From Winogradskyella sp. (GTDB lineage Bacteria > Bacteroidota > Bacteroidia > Flavobacteriales > Flavobacteriaceae): DNA of 33,444 bases. Positions 1 to 7,800 of this stretch are shown piece after piece (position 1 is the first letter of the stretch; each line of letters opens with the position of its first letter). The position numbers and the translations under genes are program-made. Under the pieces are notes generated by a model. The model saw nothing but the letters and a program-made list of their open reading frames with translations, made no database searches and was not told where the DNA came from. The DNA is taken from assembly GCA_002722255.1 (NCBI GenBank), contig PBLD01000008.1, forward strand, positions 137,852 to 171,295, given 5' to 3'.

Positions 1-1
1 C

Positions 2-331
2 GACAAACATATAGCCTATGTGTCGCATCTTTCGCATATAAGCTCTTTTATGTTGGGCAAAACAGTGATAGAAAAAGAGAAAAACGAACGCGATATTTTT
101 GATATGGCAGGCAGTGGTTTTGCAAGTACGGTACGTTTGGCAAAAAGTTCACCAGCCATGTGGACACCAATTTTTAAACAAAATAAAACTAATGTTATTG
201 AAACTTTAGATGAATATATAGATAACCTAAAGCATTTCAAGAAGTTAATGTTAGAAGATAACTTTGAGGCAGTTTTCAAGGAGATGGAAACCACCAACCA
301 TATAAAAGATATATTAAACGGAATAGAATAA
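2..331 (+). CDS. tyrA: Prephenate dehydrogenase, C-terminal part (cut by window start)
   Basis: This is the 3' end of a gene that begins before the window; the frame is open from base 2. The enzyme oxidatively decarboxylates prephenate to 4-hydroxyphenylpyruvate in tyrosine synthesis, in the cytoplasm. The first visible residues read DKHIAYVSHLSH, matching the conserved H-x-A-Y-x-S-H-x-x-H signature at the start of the helical C-terminal domain of prephenate dehydrogenases. The FDMAGSGFASTVRLAKSSP stretch that follows fits the same family. A GTG at base 20 lies inside this signature and is not a start. It ends 28 bases before the DAHP synthase/chorismate mutase gene, whose product makes prephenate, so the two probably share a transcript. 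The N-terminal NAD-binding domain is not visible, so the family call rests on the C-terminal part only. Confidence 0.85.
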   Translation, partial: DKHIAYVSHLSHISSFMLGKTVIEKEKNERDIFDMAGSGFASTVRLAKSSPAMWTPIFKQNKTNVIETLDEYIDNLKHFKKLMLEDNFEAVFKEMETTNHIKDILNGIE

Positions 332-359
332 AATTAAGAAAAAGAAGATTAATAGTAAG

Positions 360-1442
360 ATGGAAAACAAGAAAGAATTGAGAAACTGGTTAGATGCTTT
401 TAATTTAGATCATCCACTGGTAATTGCTGGACCTTGTAGTGCTGAAACAGAACAGCAGGTTTTAAAAATTGCACATCAGCTAAAAGATAGCGATGCCACT
501 GTTTTTAGAGCAGGTATTTGGAAACCAAGAACACGTCCTGGTAATTTTGAAGGAGTAGGAGCGCTTGGGTTAAAGTGGCTTCAAAAAGCAAAAGAAGAAA
601 CAGGCATGCTTATTACTACAGAAGTAGCTAATGCCAACCATGTAGAATTGGCTTTAAAGCACGATGTAGATATCCTTTGGATAGGTGCTCGTACAACTGT
701 GAGTCCTTTTATAGTACAAGATATTGCAGATGCATTAAAAGGAACAGATAAGCCTGTATTAATTAAAAACCCAGTAAACCCAGATTTATCTTTGTGGTTA
801 GGCGCAGTAGAGCGTTTTTATACAGCAGATGTTAAGAATTTAGGTGTTATTCACAGAGGATTTTCAACTTACGAAAAAACACGTTATAGAAATAATCCAG
901 AGTGGCAAATTGCAGTAGATTTACAAAACCGTTTTCCGGATTTACCATTAATTTTAGATCCATCTCATATTGCTGGTCGTAGAGATATAATTTTCGACTT
1001 AAGTCAAACAGCATTGGATCTAAATTATGATGGTTTAATGATAGAAACACACCACGACCCAGATAATGCTTGGAGTGATGCTGCACAGCAAATCACACCA
1101 CAAACTTTAATAAAGTACACGGAAGATCTGCGAATAAGAAAAGAAGTAGGTGATGCAACAGAGTTTAAAAACAAGATAAATACGCTAAGAACTAAAATAG
1201 ATGTTATTGATCATCAGTTAATTGAAATCTTAGGGAAGCGTATGCAAGTAGCAGATGAAATTGGTAACTTGAAAAAGAAGCACAACGTTGCAGTTTTGCA
1301 AAATAAGCGTTGGAATGAGATTTTGGGCAAAATGATTTTACAGGGAGAGGAAAAGAATTTAAGCGAAGAATTTATTCTTAGAATGTTTAAAGCTATCCAT
1401 CAAGAATCGATTAATCATCAGGAGGAGATTATTAATCGCTAA
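360..1442 (+). CDS. Bifunctional 3-deoxy-7-phosphoheptulonate synthase / chorismate mutase
   Basis: This 360-residue protein carries the first committed shikimate step (phosphoenolpyruvate + erythrose 4-phosphate to DAHP) and the chorismate-to-prephenate rearrangement. Residues about 1-260 are a class I beta-type DAHP synthase barrel: GPCSAE near residue 26, then FRAGIWKPRTRPGNFEG, KNPVNPDLSLWLGAVERF, GVIHRGFS, LILDPSHIAGRR and MIETHHDP. Residues about 268-358 are an AroQ-type helical chorismate mutase (LRTKIDVIDHQLIEILGKR, then IGNLKKKHNVAV). The mutase is at the C-terminus, as in the Porphyromonas enzyme and opposite to Bacillus, where the mutase domain is N-terminal. In that family prephenate or chorismate binding to the mutase domain inhibits the synthase; allosteric control here is inferred. 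It follows tyrA by 28 bases and ends at a palindromic terminator. Confidence 0.96.
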   Translation: MENKKELRNWLDAFNLDHPLVIAGPCSAETEQQVLKIAHQLKDSDATVFRAGIWKPRTRPGNFEGVGALGLKWLQKAKEETGMLITTEVANANHVELALKHDVDILWIGARTTVSPFIVQDIADALKGTDKPVLIKNPVNPDLSLWLGAVERFYTADVKNLGVIHRGFSTYEKTRYRNNPEWQIAVDLQNRFPDLPLILDPSHIAGRRDIIFDLSQTALDLNYDGLMIETHHDPDNAWSDAAQQITPQTLIKYTEDLRIRKEVGDATEFKNKINTLRTKIDVIDHQLIEILGKRMQVADEIGNLKKKHNVAVLQNKRWNEILGKMILQGEEKNLSEEFILRMFKAIHQESINHQEEIINR

Positions 1443-1446
1443 AAAT

Positions 1447-1476
1447 AAAAAAGGCTCGCAATTGCGAGCCTTTTTT
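1447..1476. terminator. Bidirectional intrinsic terminator between convergent genes
   Basis: A perfect 30-base palindrome. The core GGCTCGCAATTGCGAGCC (1453-1470) is flanked by six A on the left and six T on the right, so either strand makes a GC-rich hairpin plus U-tract. It lies between the stop codons of the convergent DAHP synthase gene and the leftward 163-residue secreted protein gene and can serve both. Confidence 0.92.
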
Positions 1477-1483
1477 ATTTATG

Positions 1484-1975
1484 TTATATGCTACGTTTAA
1501 AGGTATATCGTGTAATAAAAATACCTTGTCCATCCCCTTTTCCTCCAGAACTCTCAACTCCAGTATTAATAAATGCTAATTCCCAACCTTCGGCAATCAT
1601 CGTATTAACTTTAGATGTCATCACTGCGTCATTAGCAGCTATGTTTTGAAAACGAATTCCACCAAGATTATAGAAGTTAAGTAATTTAGTTTCTTCATAA
1701 TCTTTTACTCTTATTTCACTTCGCTTAGATTTATTCTTTTCATCTTTATCTTTATCACCAGATCTTACAGTTGTAAACTCTTTGTAGTCTTTAGACTCAT
1801 TTGCAGATATCATTCTAGAACGGCCTAAACCATTAGGAACAATAGATTCTACAACGGTAACCACTTTGTACTCTACTTGAGCTGGTTTGTTGTCGTTAGA
1901 GTCTTCTTTGTTGATAAAAGAAAATGAAATTAGTCCTACAGCAATTGCTGCGATAAATAAAAAATTTTTTTTCAT
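1484..1975 (-). CDS. Small secreted protein, DUF4177-like pattern
   Basis: A 163-residue protein of unknown function. The N-terminus (MKKNFLFIAAIAVGLISFSF) is a clear Sec signal or anchor segment, so it acts outside the cytoplasm. The mature part starts with EYKVVTVVES, has a charged linker rich in Lys/Asp/Glu around residues 70-95, and later shows MIAEGWELAFINTG followed by ITRYTFKR. The order YKVV ... LN ... EGWEL ... strand resembles the small DUF4177 fold, but the match is by eye and weak. No cysteine, enzyme motif or sorting domain is visible. It is a single-gene leftward unit between two rightward operons, ending at the shared terminator at 1447-1476. Its upstream region (1976-2057) is shared with the divergent rsgA gene. 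Confidence 0.75.
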   Translation of the reverse strand: MKKNFLFIAAIAVGLISFSFINKEDSNDNKPAQVEYKVVTVVESIVPNGLGRSRMISANESKDYKEFTTVRSGDKDKDEKNKSKRSEIRVKDYEETKLLNFYNLGGIRFQNIAANDAVMTSKVNTMIAEGWELAFINTGVESSGGKGDGQGIFITRYTFKRSI

Positions 1976-2057
1976 GATTGTTGATTTTTGTTTTATGCTT
2001 TAAAGTAAAGACTATTTTGGTTAAAAGTTGTTACTTTGCTATTATTTTAATTACTGA

Positions 2058-3008
2058 ATGACAGGAACAGTTTATAAATCTACCGGAAGTTGGTATACCG
2101 TTAAGACAATGAACGGTAAATTTTATGAGTGCAGAATAAAAGGCAGATTTAGAATTCAAGGTATAAAAAGTACCAATCCTATTGCTGTTGGCGACAAAGT
2201 AGAGTTTGAGTTAGAAACCAAAAATAATACCGAAACAGGTGTTATACATCGCATAGAAGAGCGCAGCAACTACATTGTTAGAAAATCAGTAAACTTATCC
2301 AAGCAAACGCATATCATTGCAGCAAATGTGGATCAAGTGTTTTTATTGGTTACTATAGATAATCCACCAACGTTTACCAGTTTTATAGATCGCTTTTTGG
2401 TTACTGCAGAAGCATATTCGGTAAACACAGTCTTGGTGTTTAATAAAATAGATACTTACGATAACGAAAAGATGTTAGAAGTAAAGTATCTGCAAAGTAT
2501 CTATAAAAAAATAGGATACGAGTGTATTGAAATATCAGCAGCCACAGGACATAATATTGAAAAGATAAAAGCCTTGATGATAGGTAAGGTGAGTATGTTT
2601 TCTGGTCATTCTGGTGTGGGTAAATCTACTCTGGTTAATGCTATAGAGCCTTCATTAGATCTAAAAACCAAAGCCATATCAGAACAGCATATGCAAGGAC
2701 AACATACAACTACTTTTGCGGAGATGTTCGATTTAAGTTTTGATGCCAAAATTATAGATACACCAGGTATTAAAGGTTTTGGTGTTGTAGATATGGAAAA
2801 GGAAGAGGTAGGCGATTATTTTCCTGAGTTTTTTGCTTTAAAACAAGATTGTAAATTCAATAATTGTTTGCACTTAAAAGAACCAAAATGTGCGGTTAAA
2901 GAGGCTTTAGAAAATGACGAAGTGTCTTATTCTAGATACCGTAGCTATATTCAAATTCTAGAAGGAGATGAAGAGCATTACAGAACAGATAATTGGGATA
3001 ACGAATGA
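2058..3008 (+). CDS. rsgA: Ribosome small-subunit-dependent GTPase A
   Basis: A cytoplasmic GTPase that checks late maturation of the 30S subunit and is released on GTP hydrolysis. The 316 residues show the family order: an N-terminal OB-fold (about 1-80), then a circularly permuted GTPase domain in which the G4 motif NKID (about residue 130) precedes the P-loop GHSGVGKST (183-191) and DTPG (G3). The C-terminal zinc knuckle is intact, with ligands Cys265, Cys270, His272 and Cys278. Length is typical. The last four bases (ATGA) overlap the start of dtd, indicating translational coupling. The start at ATG 2058 gives the expected OB-fold N-terminus (MTGTVYKSTGSWYTV). Confidence 0.97.
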   Translation: MTGTVYKSTGSWYTVKTMNGKFYECRIKGRFRIQGIKSTNPIAVGDKVEFELETKNNTETGVIHRIEERSNYIVRKSVNLSKQTHIIAANVDQVFLLVTIDNPPTFTSFIDRFLVTAEAYSVNTVLVFNKIDTYDNEKMLEVKYLQSIYKKIGYECIEISAATGHNIEKIKALMIGKVSMFSGHSGVGKSTLVNAIEPSLDLKTKAISEQHMQGQHTTTFAEMFDLSFDAKIIDTPGIKGFGVVDMEKEEVGDYFPEFFALKQDCKFNNCLHLKEPKCAVKEALENDEVSYSRYRSYIQILEGDEEHYRTDNWDNE

Positions 3009-3457
3009 AAATAGTAATTCAAAGAGTCTCTGAGGCTTCAGTAGTTATTAACCAAAAGCAAATTGCTTCAATAGAGCACGGACTTTTAATTTTATTAGGT
3101 ATTGTTGATGAAGATACCCAAGAGGATATTGATTGGTTATGTAACAAAATTGTAAATCTTCGAATTTTTCCAGACGAAAATGGCGTTATGAATACTTCGC
3201 TTTTAGATGCTGGTGGTAACATTATCGTGGTTAGTCAATTCACCCTTCACGCAAGTACAAAAAAAGGAAACAGACCAAGTTATATAAAGGCAGCAAAACC
3301 AGATGTTGCAATTCCGCTTTATGAAAATTTTGTTTCAACCTTACAAAATAACTTAGGAAAACCAATACAAACAGGTGAGTTTGGTGCAGACATGAAAGTA
3401 CAACTTGTTAACGATGGGCCTGTAACCATTATTATAGATTCTAAGAATAAAGAATAG
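3005..3457 (+). CDS. dtd: D-aminoacyl-tRNA deacylase
   Basis: This 150-residue enzyme hydrolyses D-amino acids (and Gly on tRNA-Ala) off mischarged tRNA, a chirality check in translation. The family-defining active-site motifs are present: SQFTLHA in the middle and NDGPVTI near the C-terminus (the Gly-cisPro motif of the DTD fold). The N-terminus MKIVIQRVSEASVVI is typical. It overlaps rsgA by four bases, so the two translation-quality genes form one unit. No terminator hairpin is visible after it; a candidate promoter for the next gene lies 45 bases downstream. Confidence 0.97.
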   Translation: MKIVIQRVSEASVVINQKQIASIEHGLLILLGIVDEDTQEDIDWLCNKIVNLRIFPDENGVMNTSLLDAGGNIIVVSQFTLHASTKKGNRPSYIKAAKPDVAIPLYENFVSTLQNNLGKPIQTGEFGADMKVQLVNDGPVTIIIDSKNKE

Positions 3458-3502
3458 CTTAAGAGGGTTTAAAATATTAACCGTTTGTCGAATATTAATT
3501 AA

Positions 3503-3532
3503 TTGTAGGGATTTTAATACATAAAATATTTG
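3503..3532 (+). promoter_or_regulatory. Candidate promoter for the DUF3857 pair
   Basis: TTG at 3503-3505, a 19-base spacer and AATATTTG at 3525-3532 match the Bacteroidota TTG-N19..21-TAnnTTTG pattern with one mismatch in the first base of the -7 element. It lies 57 bases before the ATG at 3589. Assignment is by pattern only. Confidence 0.45.
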
Positions 3533-3588
3533 ATGAACTAATTTTACTTTTTATATTGTGCTGCCAATCAATTCAATATAAATACTGC

Positions 3589-5496
3589 ATGAAATATATT
3601 TCCGCAGCAATATTCCTATTAATCACTATTGCTGGTTTTTCACAATCTGAAGATTTATATAAATCCGAAACAATTCCACCCGAATTAAAAACAAAGGCAA
3701 ATGCCGTTGTAAGACTTAATGATATCAATGTTGTTGTAACTTCTAAGGATGAGCTAAGCATTATAGAAAAGCGAATAGTTACCGTTTTAAACGAAAAAGG
3801 GAATTCTGCTGTTGGTGCTTACGCAAGTTATGATAAGTACAACAAAATAAAAAAAATTGAAGCTAGAATTCTAAATGAAGCTGGCGAAGAAATAAAAAAG
3901 TTTAAGAAACGAGATTTTATGGATAGAAGTGCTGTAGATGGTGGTACATTGTACTCAGATTCTAGGGTGCTTTTAATGGGATACACACCAGCAACATATC
4001 CTTATACTGTAGAGTTTTATTATGAAATTGAATCGTCTAATACAGCTGCAATACCAACTTGGAGGCCTATTACTGGCTATTATGTAGGTGTAGAAAAAGA
4101 CATCTATAATTTACAAGATAATGCAGATTTAGGTTTAAGGTTTAAAGAAAAAAATCTTCAAGATTATAATATAACAAAGAGTAATTCTTCTACATCTTTA
4201 AGTTATACTTTAGAAAATGCATTGCCCATAGCACCAGAGGATTTAAGTCCGTCATATTATAATTATTACCCACAGGTATTAGTTGCAATGGAGAATTTTT
4301 CATTTTATGGTGTAGAAGGAAAAGCAAAAAACTGGTTAGAATTTGGAGACTGGATAAACGACGCTTTGCTAGAAGGAAGAAACGAAGTTACAGATGAAAC
4401 AAAACAAGAAGTTTTAGGTATAACAGCAAACCTTGATGATCCTATAGAAAAAGCTAAAGCAGTTTTTCAATTTGTTCAAGAAAATACCAGATATATAAGT
4501 GTACAGGTTGGTATAGGTGGAGTGCAGCCAATACCAGCATTAGAAGTAGATCAATTAAAGTACGGAGACTGTAAAGGGTTAACTAACTATACCAAGTCTT
4601 TGTTAGAAGTAGTGGGAGTAACATCTTATTACTGCGTTGTAGAAGCAGGTAAAGAAATTATAGATTTAGAAGACGATTTTGCTTCCTTAGAGCAAGGAAA
4701 TCATATCATTTTAGCAATTCCTACAGATAATGAGACCGTTTGGTTAGATTGTACGAGTCAACTACATCCCTTTAATTTTATCGGAGATTTTACGGACAAC
4801 AGAAATGTGTTAGTGGTAAAACCTAATGCTAGTGAGATTGTAAAGACAAAGTTATATGTAGATAGTTTAAATTATCAGTTAACTACAGCAAATGTTAAAT
4901 TAGAAGCTAATGGTAGTCTTACTTCTAAAATTAATAGAAAAACAAGAGGCTTGCAGTACGATAATCGATTTTATATAGAACGAAGATCAAATGATAAGGT
5001 AAATGAATACTACAAATATCACTGGAGTTATATTAATAACTTAGAGATTTTGGGTTATAAGTTTCATAATAATAAAGTTGATGTAGAGTTTACAGAAGAT
5101 ATAGATGTAGAAGCAAGCACTTATGCCTCTGTTTCTGGTGATAGGTTGCTCTTTAAACCCAATGTATTCAATCAAAACTCTTACGTGCCAACTAGGTATA
5201 GGTCTAGAAAAATGCCAATAGATATATCACGTGGTTATATGGACGAAGATGTTTTTAAAATAGAAATCCCAGAGGGTTTTGAGATAGAGGCTTTGCCAGA
5301 AAATATAGATATTAAGAACAAATTTGGCGAATACCACTTTAAAATCAGTACTTCAGACAATATAATTATTTACAAAAGAAAGTTGTTCTTAAAAAAAGGG
5401 CAATACCCTAATACAGATTACAAAAATTACAGAGATTTTAGAAAACATATCTCTAAAGCCGATAACTCTAAAATAGTATTAAAATCAATCAAATAA
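3589..5496 (+). CDS. Secreted DUF3857 / transglutaminase-like protein, catalytic triad intact
   Basis: A 635-residue exported protein. I chose ATG 3589 because it begins a clean signal peptide (MKYISAAIFLLITIAGFSQS); an in-frame TTG 33 bases upstream would put a Cys/Gln-rich stretch in front of it. Residues about 50-230 match the DUF3857 beta-domain common in Bacteroidota, and about 280-400 a transglutaminase-like papain fold. The triad is readable: Cys328 in YGDCKG, His372 in GNHIILAI and Asp387 in WLDCT, with normal spacing. A C-terminal beta-rich DUF2569/3858-like region follows. Such proteins may cleave or crosslink peptides in the periplasm or outside, but no substrate is known. The next gene, a paralogue, starts 2 bases after the stop. 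Confidence 0.9.
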   Translation: MKYISAAIFLLITIAGFSQSEDLYKSETIPPELKTKANAVVRLNDINVVVTSKDELSIIEKRIVTVLNEKGNSAVGAYASYDKYNKIKKIEARILNEAGEEIKKFKKRDFMDRSAVDGGTLYSDSRVLLMGYTPATYPYTVEFYYEIESSNTAAIPTWRPITGYYVGVEKDIYNLQDNADLGLRFKEKNLQDYNITKSNSSTSLSYTLENALPIAPEDLSPSYYNYYPQVLVAMENFSFYGVEGKAKNWLEFGDWINDALLEGRNEVTDETKQEVLGITANLDDPIEKAKAVFQFVQENTRYISVQVGIGGVQPIPALEVDQLKYGDCKGLTNYTKSLLEVVGVTSYYCVVEAGKEIIDLEDDFASLEQGNHIILAIPTDNETVWLDCTSQLHPFNFIGDFTDNRNVLVVKPNASEIVKTKLYVDSLNYQLTTANVKLEANGSLTSKINRKTRGLQYDNRFYIERRSNDKVNEYYKYHWSYINNLEILGYKFHNNKVDVEFTEDIDVEASTYASVSGDRLLFKPNVFNQNSYVPTRYRSRKMPIDISRGYMDEDVFKIEIPEGFEIEALPENIDIKNKFGEYHFKISTSDNIIIYKRKLFLKKGQYPNTDYKNYRDFRKHISKADNSKIVLKSIK

Positions 5497-5498
5497 TC

Positions 5499-7445
5499 AT
5501 GATTAAAAACATTTATTTACTTCTTTTCATTCTAAGTTTTACTCAATTTTCATTTTCACAAGAGATAGAGTTTGGAGAAGTATCCAAAGAAGAATTATCA
5601 GAAAAATTTTATGATAAAGATTCATCAGCTAATGCAGTAATACTTTATAAAAAATTAAGGACGTTTTATGGAGCAAATGCATCTTCTGTAGAACTGGTTA
5701 CAGAGGTTCATGAAAGAATTAAAATCTATAATAAAGAAGGATTTGATAAAGCTACAATAACTGTAAATTTATTCAAAAGCCGATCGAGTAAAGAGCGAAT
5801 AAGTAAGATAAAAGCATATACCTATAACTTAGAAAACAACAAAATCGTTGAAACCAAATTAGAAAAAAATCAGGTTTTTGAAAATGAATATAGCTATAAC
5901 TACAAGCAAGTTAAGTTTACAATGCCAAATGTAAAAGAAGGTTCAGTTATAGATATAACTTACAAGATTACATCTCCTTTTGTTCTATCTATAGATGAGC
6001 TAAAATTGCAGTACGATATTCCTATTAAGCACATTGAAGCAGAAATACATACTCCCGATGGTTATAACTTTAGAACAAAAGTGAAAGGAAATATTAGCTT
6101 TTTTCCTCAGCATTCTAGAAAGAGATCAACTGCATTAGATATGACTATGGATATACAAAACTATACTTTAAAAGATGTGCCAGCATTAAAAGAAGAAGCT
6201 TTTGTAGATAACATTAATAATTATAGAGCAGGTGTTATGTTTGAGCTGATATCTATCGTAACACCATCAATAAATAGATATTATGCACAAAATTGGGGAG
6301 ATGTAGCAAAGACCATAGGTAGTGATGATGATTATAAAAATGAATTGGACAAAACCAATTCCTTTGATGATGAATTGGATATTTTAATTTCAGACAATCA
6401 AACAGAAATAGATAAAATGAAATCTATTTTTAAGTATGTAAAAGATAATATTCAATGGAATGGTATTGATGGAAAATATTTTTACAATGGCATAAGAAAA
6501 ACCCTAAAAGAGAAAAAAGGAAATGTTGCAGATATTAATCTAACGCTTGTAGGAATGTTAAGGTATGCAGGCATTGATGCAAATCCGTTAATTATTAGCA
6601 CAAAAGAAAACTCAATTCCTTTTTTTCCAACTGTAGATAGATTAAATTATGTTTTAGCCTATGCAGTTATAGATGAAGAGCAATACTTCTTAGATGCAAC
6701 AGACGAGTTTAGCGATGTTAATGTTTTGCCTTTAAAAGATTACAATTGGCAAGGAGTTTTGGTGGATAACAATAAAATGGTTTGGAAAAAAGTAGCCATA
6801 AGAGAACCAGAAACCGGAATAACACAATACATGGTTAATGCCAGTATAAGTGAAGACGGAGCCTTAGAAGGAAATGTGATGTCTAGACATACAAACCATA
6901 AAGCTTATAGTTTTAGAAATAATTATAATAGCGAAGATTTAGATGCTTACCTTACTGAGAAGGAGGAAGGATTAGAAAATATTGAAATATCTAATTATAA
7001 AGCTCAAAATGCAGAGACTTATGAAGGTTTTGTTTCAGAATCCTATGATTTTTATAAAGAAGAAGGAGCAGACGTTATAAATGATAAATTATATATTGCA
7101 CCTATGTTGTTTTTAAAATCCACGGAGAACCCTTTTAAGTTAGACGAAAGAGAATACCCAATAGATTTTGGGTACCCTCTAAAAGAGCGTTATATGATAA
7201 ATATTGCTATTCCCGAAAATTATACGGTAGAGTCAGCTCCAGAACCAATGATTTTAAAGCTGCCAGAAGATCTTGGTACATTTCAGTTATCTAACAAGGT
7301 TTTAGGAAACAAAATACAGCTATCTGCTTCAGTAGAATTAAATAAAGCTCTGATGGGTCCAGAAACTTATGTATATTTAAAAGAGTTCTTTAATCAAATG
7401 CTTAATAAGCAAAAAGAACAAGTCGTATTAACAAAAGTGAAATAA
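5499..7445 (+). CDS. Secreted DUF3857 / transglutaminase-like paralogue, catalytic residues lost
   Basis: A 648-residue exported protein with signal peptide MIKNIYLLLFILSFTQFSFS. It has the same architecture as the gene before it: DUF3857 domain, transglutaminase-like segment, C-terminal beta region. Aligning the two by eye, the catalytic Cys (YGDCKG) is replaced by Val343 (KKGNVAD) and the His (GNHIILAI) by Tyr384 (LNYVLAYAV). Asp399 (YFLDATDE) is kept, and the 15-residue His-to-Asp spacing is identical, which supports the alignment. It is therefore probably a pseudoenzyme with a binding or partner role; this is inference. It starts 2 bases after its paralogue stops, and its own stop shares one base with the mazG start. 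Confidence 0.9.
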   Translation: MIKNIYLLLFILSFTQFSFSQEIEFGEVSKEELSEKFYDKDSSANAVILYKKLRTFYGANASSVELVTEVHERIKIYNKEGFDKATITVNLFKSRSSKERISKIKAYTYNLENNKIVETKLEKNQVFENEYSYNYKQVKFTMPNVKEGSVIDITYKITSPFVLSIDELKLQYDIPIKHIEAEIHTPDGYNFRTKVKGNISFFPQHSRKRSTALDMTMDIQNYTLKDVPALKEEAFVDNINNYRAGVMFELISIVTPSINRYYAQNWGDVAKTIGSDDDYKNELDKTNSFDDELDILISDNQTEIDKMKSIFKYVKDNIQWNGIDGKYFYNGIRKTLKEKKGNVADINLTLVGMLRYAGIDANPLIISTKENSIPFFPTVDRLNYVLAYAVIDEEQYFLDATDEFSDVNVLPLKDYNWQGVLVDNNKMVWKKVAIREPETGITQYMVNASISEDGALEGNVMSRHTNHKAYSFRNNYNSEDLDAYLTEKEEGLENIEISNYKAQNAETYEGFVSESYDFYKEEGADVINDKLYIAPMLFLKSTENPFKLDEREYPIDFGYPLKERYMINIAIPENYTVESAPEPMILKLPEDLGTFQLSNKVLGNKIQLSASVELNKALMGPETYVYLKEFFNQMLNKQKEQVVLTKVK

Positions 7446-7771
7446 TGAACATTAAGGACGCACAAAAAGAAGTAGATAATTGGATTAAAGAACATGGTGT
7501 AAGATACTTTAATGAGCTTACCAATATGGCGCAATTAACAGAAGAAGTTGGTGAAGTAGCGCGTATTATAGCAAGGCGTTATGGAGAGCAGAGTGAAAAG
7601 GAAAGTGACAAAGACAAAGATTTAGGAGAAGAACTTGCAGATGTTGTATTTGTAGTCCTCTGCTTAGCTAACCAAACAGGTATAGATTTGCAAGCTGCTT
7701 TTGATAAGAAAATGGATAAAAAAGCAAAACGAGATCACGACAGACATCATAATAATGAAAAATTGAAGTAG
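7445..7771 (+). CDS. MazG-type nucleotide pyrophosphohydrolase
   Basis: A 108-residue cytoplasmic all-alpha NTP pyrophosphohydrolase that hydrolyses nucleoside triphosphates to monophosphate and pyrophosphate; the substrate in vivo is not known from sequence. The metal-binding signature EExxE...ExxD is complete: Glu33, Glu34 and Glu37 in LTEEVGEV, then Glu63 and Asp66 in EELADVV. The short length and single domain fit the MazG-like/house-cleaning class rather than the two-domain MazG of Escherichia coli, so I give no symbol. The start codon overlaps the stop of the preceding gene by one base (TAATG), and aroA follows after 29 bases. This implies co-translation with a secreted protein and an aromatic biosynthesis gene. 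Confidence 0.92.
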   Translation: MNIKDAQKEVDNWIKEHGVRYFNELTNMAQLTEEVGEVARIIARRYGEQSEKESDKDKDLGEELADVVFVVLCLANQTGIDLQAAFDKKMDKKAKRDHDRHHNNEKLK

Positions 7772-7800
7772 TTTTGTTTCTGCTAAAAGAAGAAAACTAC

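Noticed and set aside
20..331. GTG at base 20 as the start of a small complete gene
   Set aside because: It falls inside the conserved HIAYVSHLSH signature and the frame is open to the window edge, so this is the truncated end of prephenate dehydrogenase.
3556..3588. In-frame TTG start for the first DUF3857 protein
   Set aside because: It would place a polar, Cys/Gln-rich stretch in front of a clean signal peptide that starts at ATG 3589.
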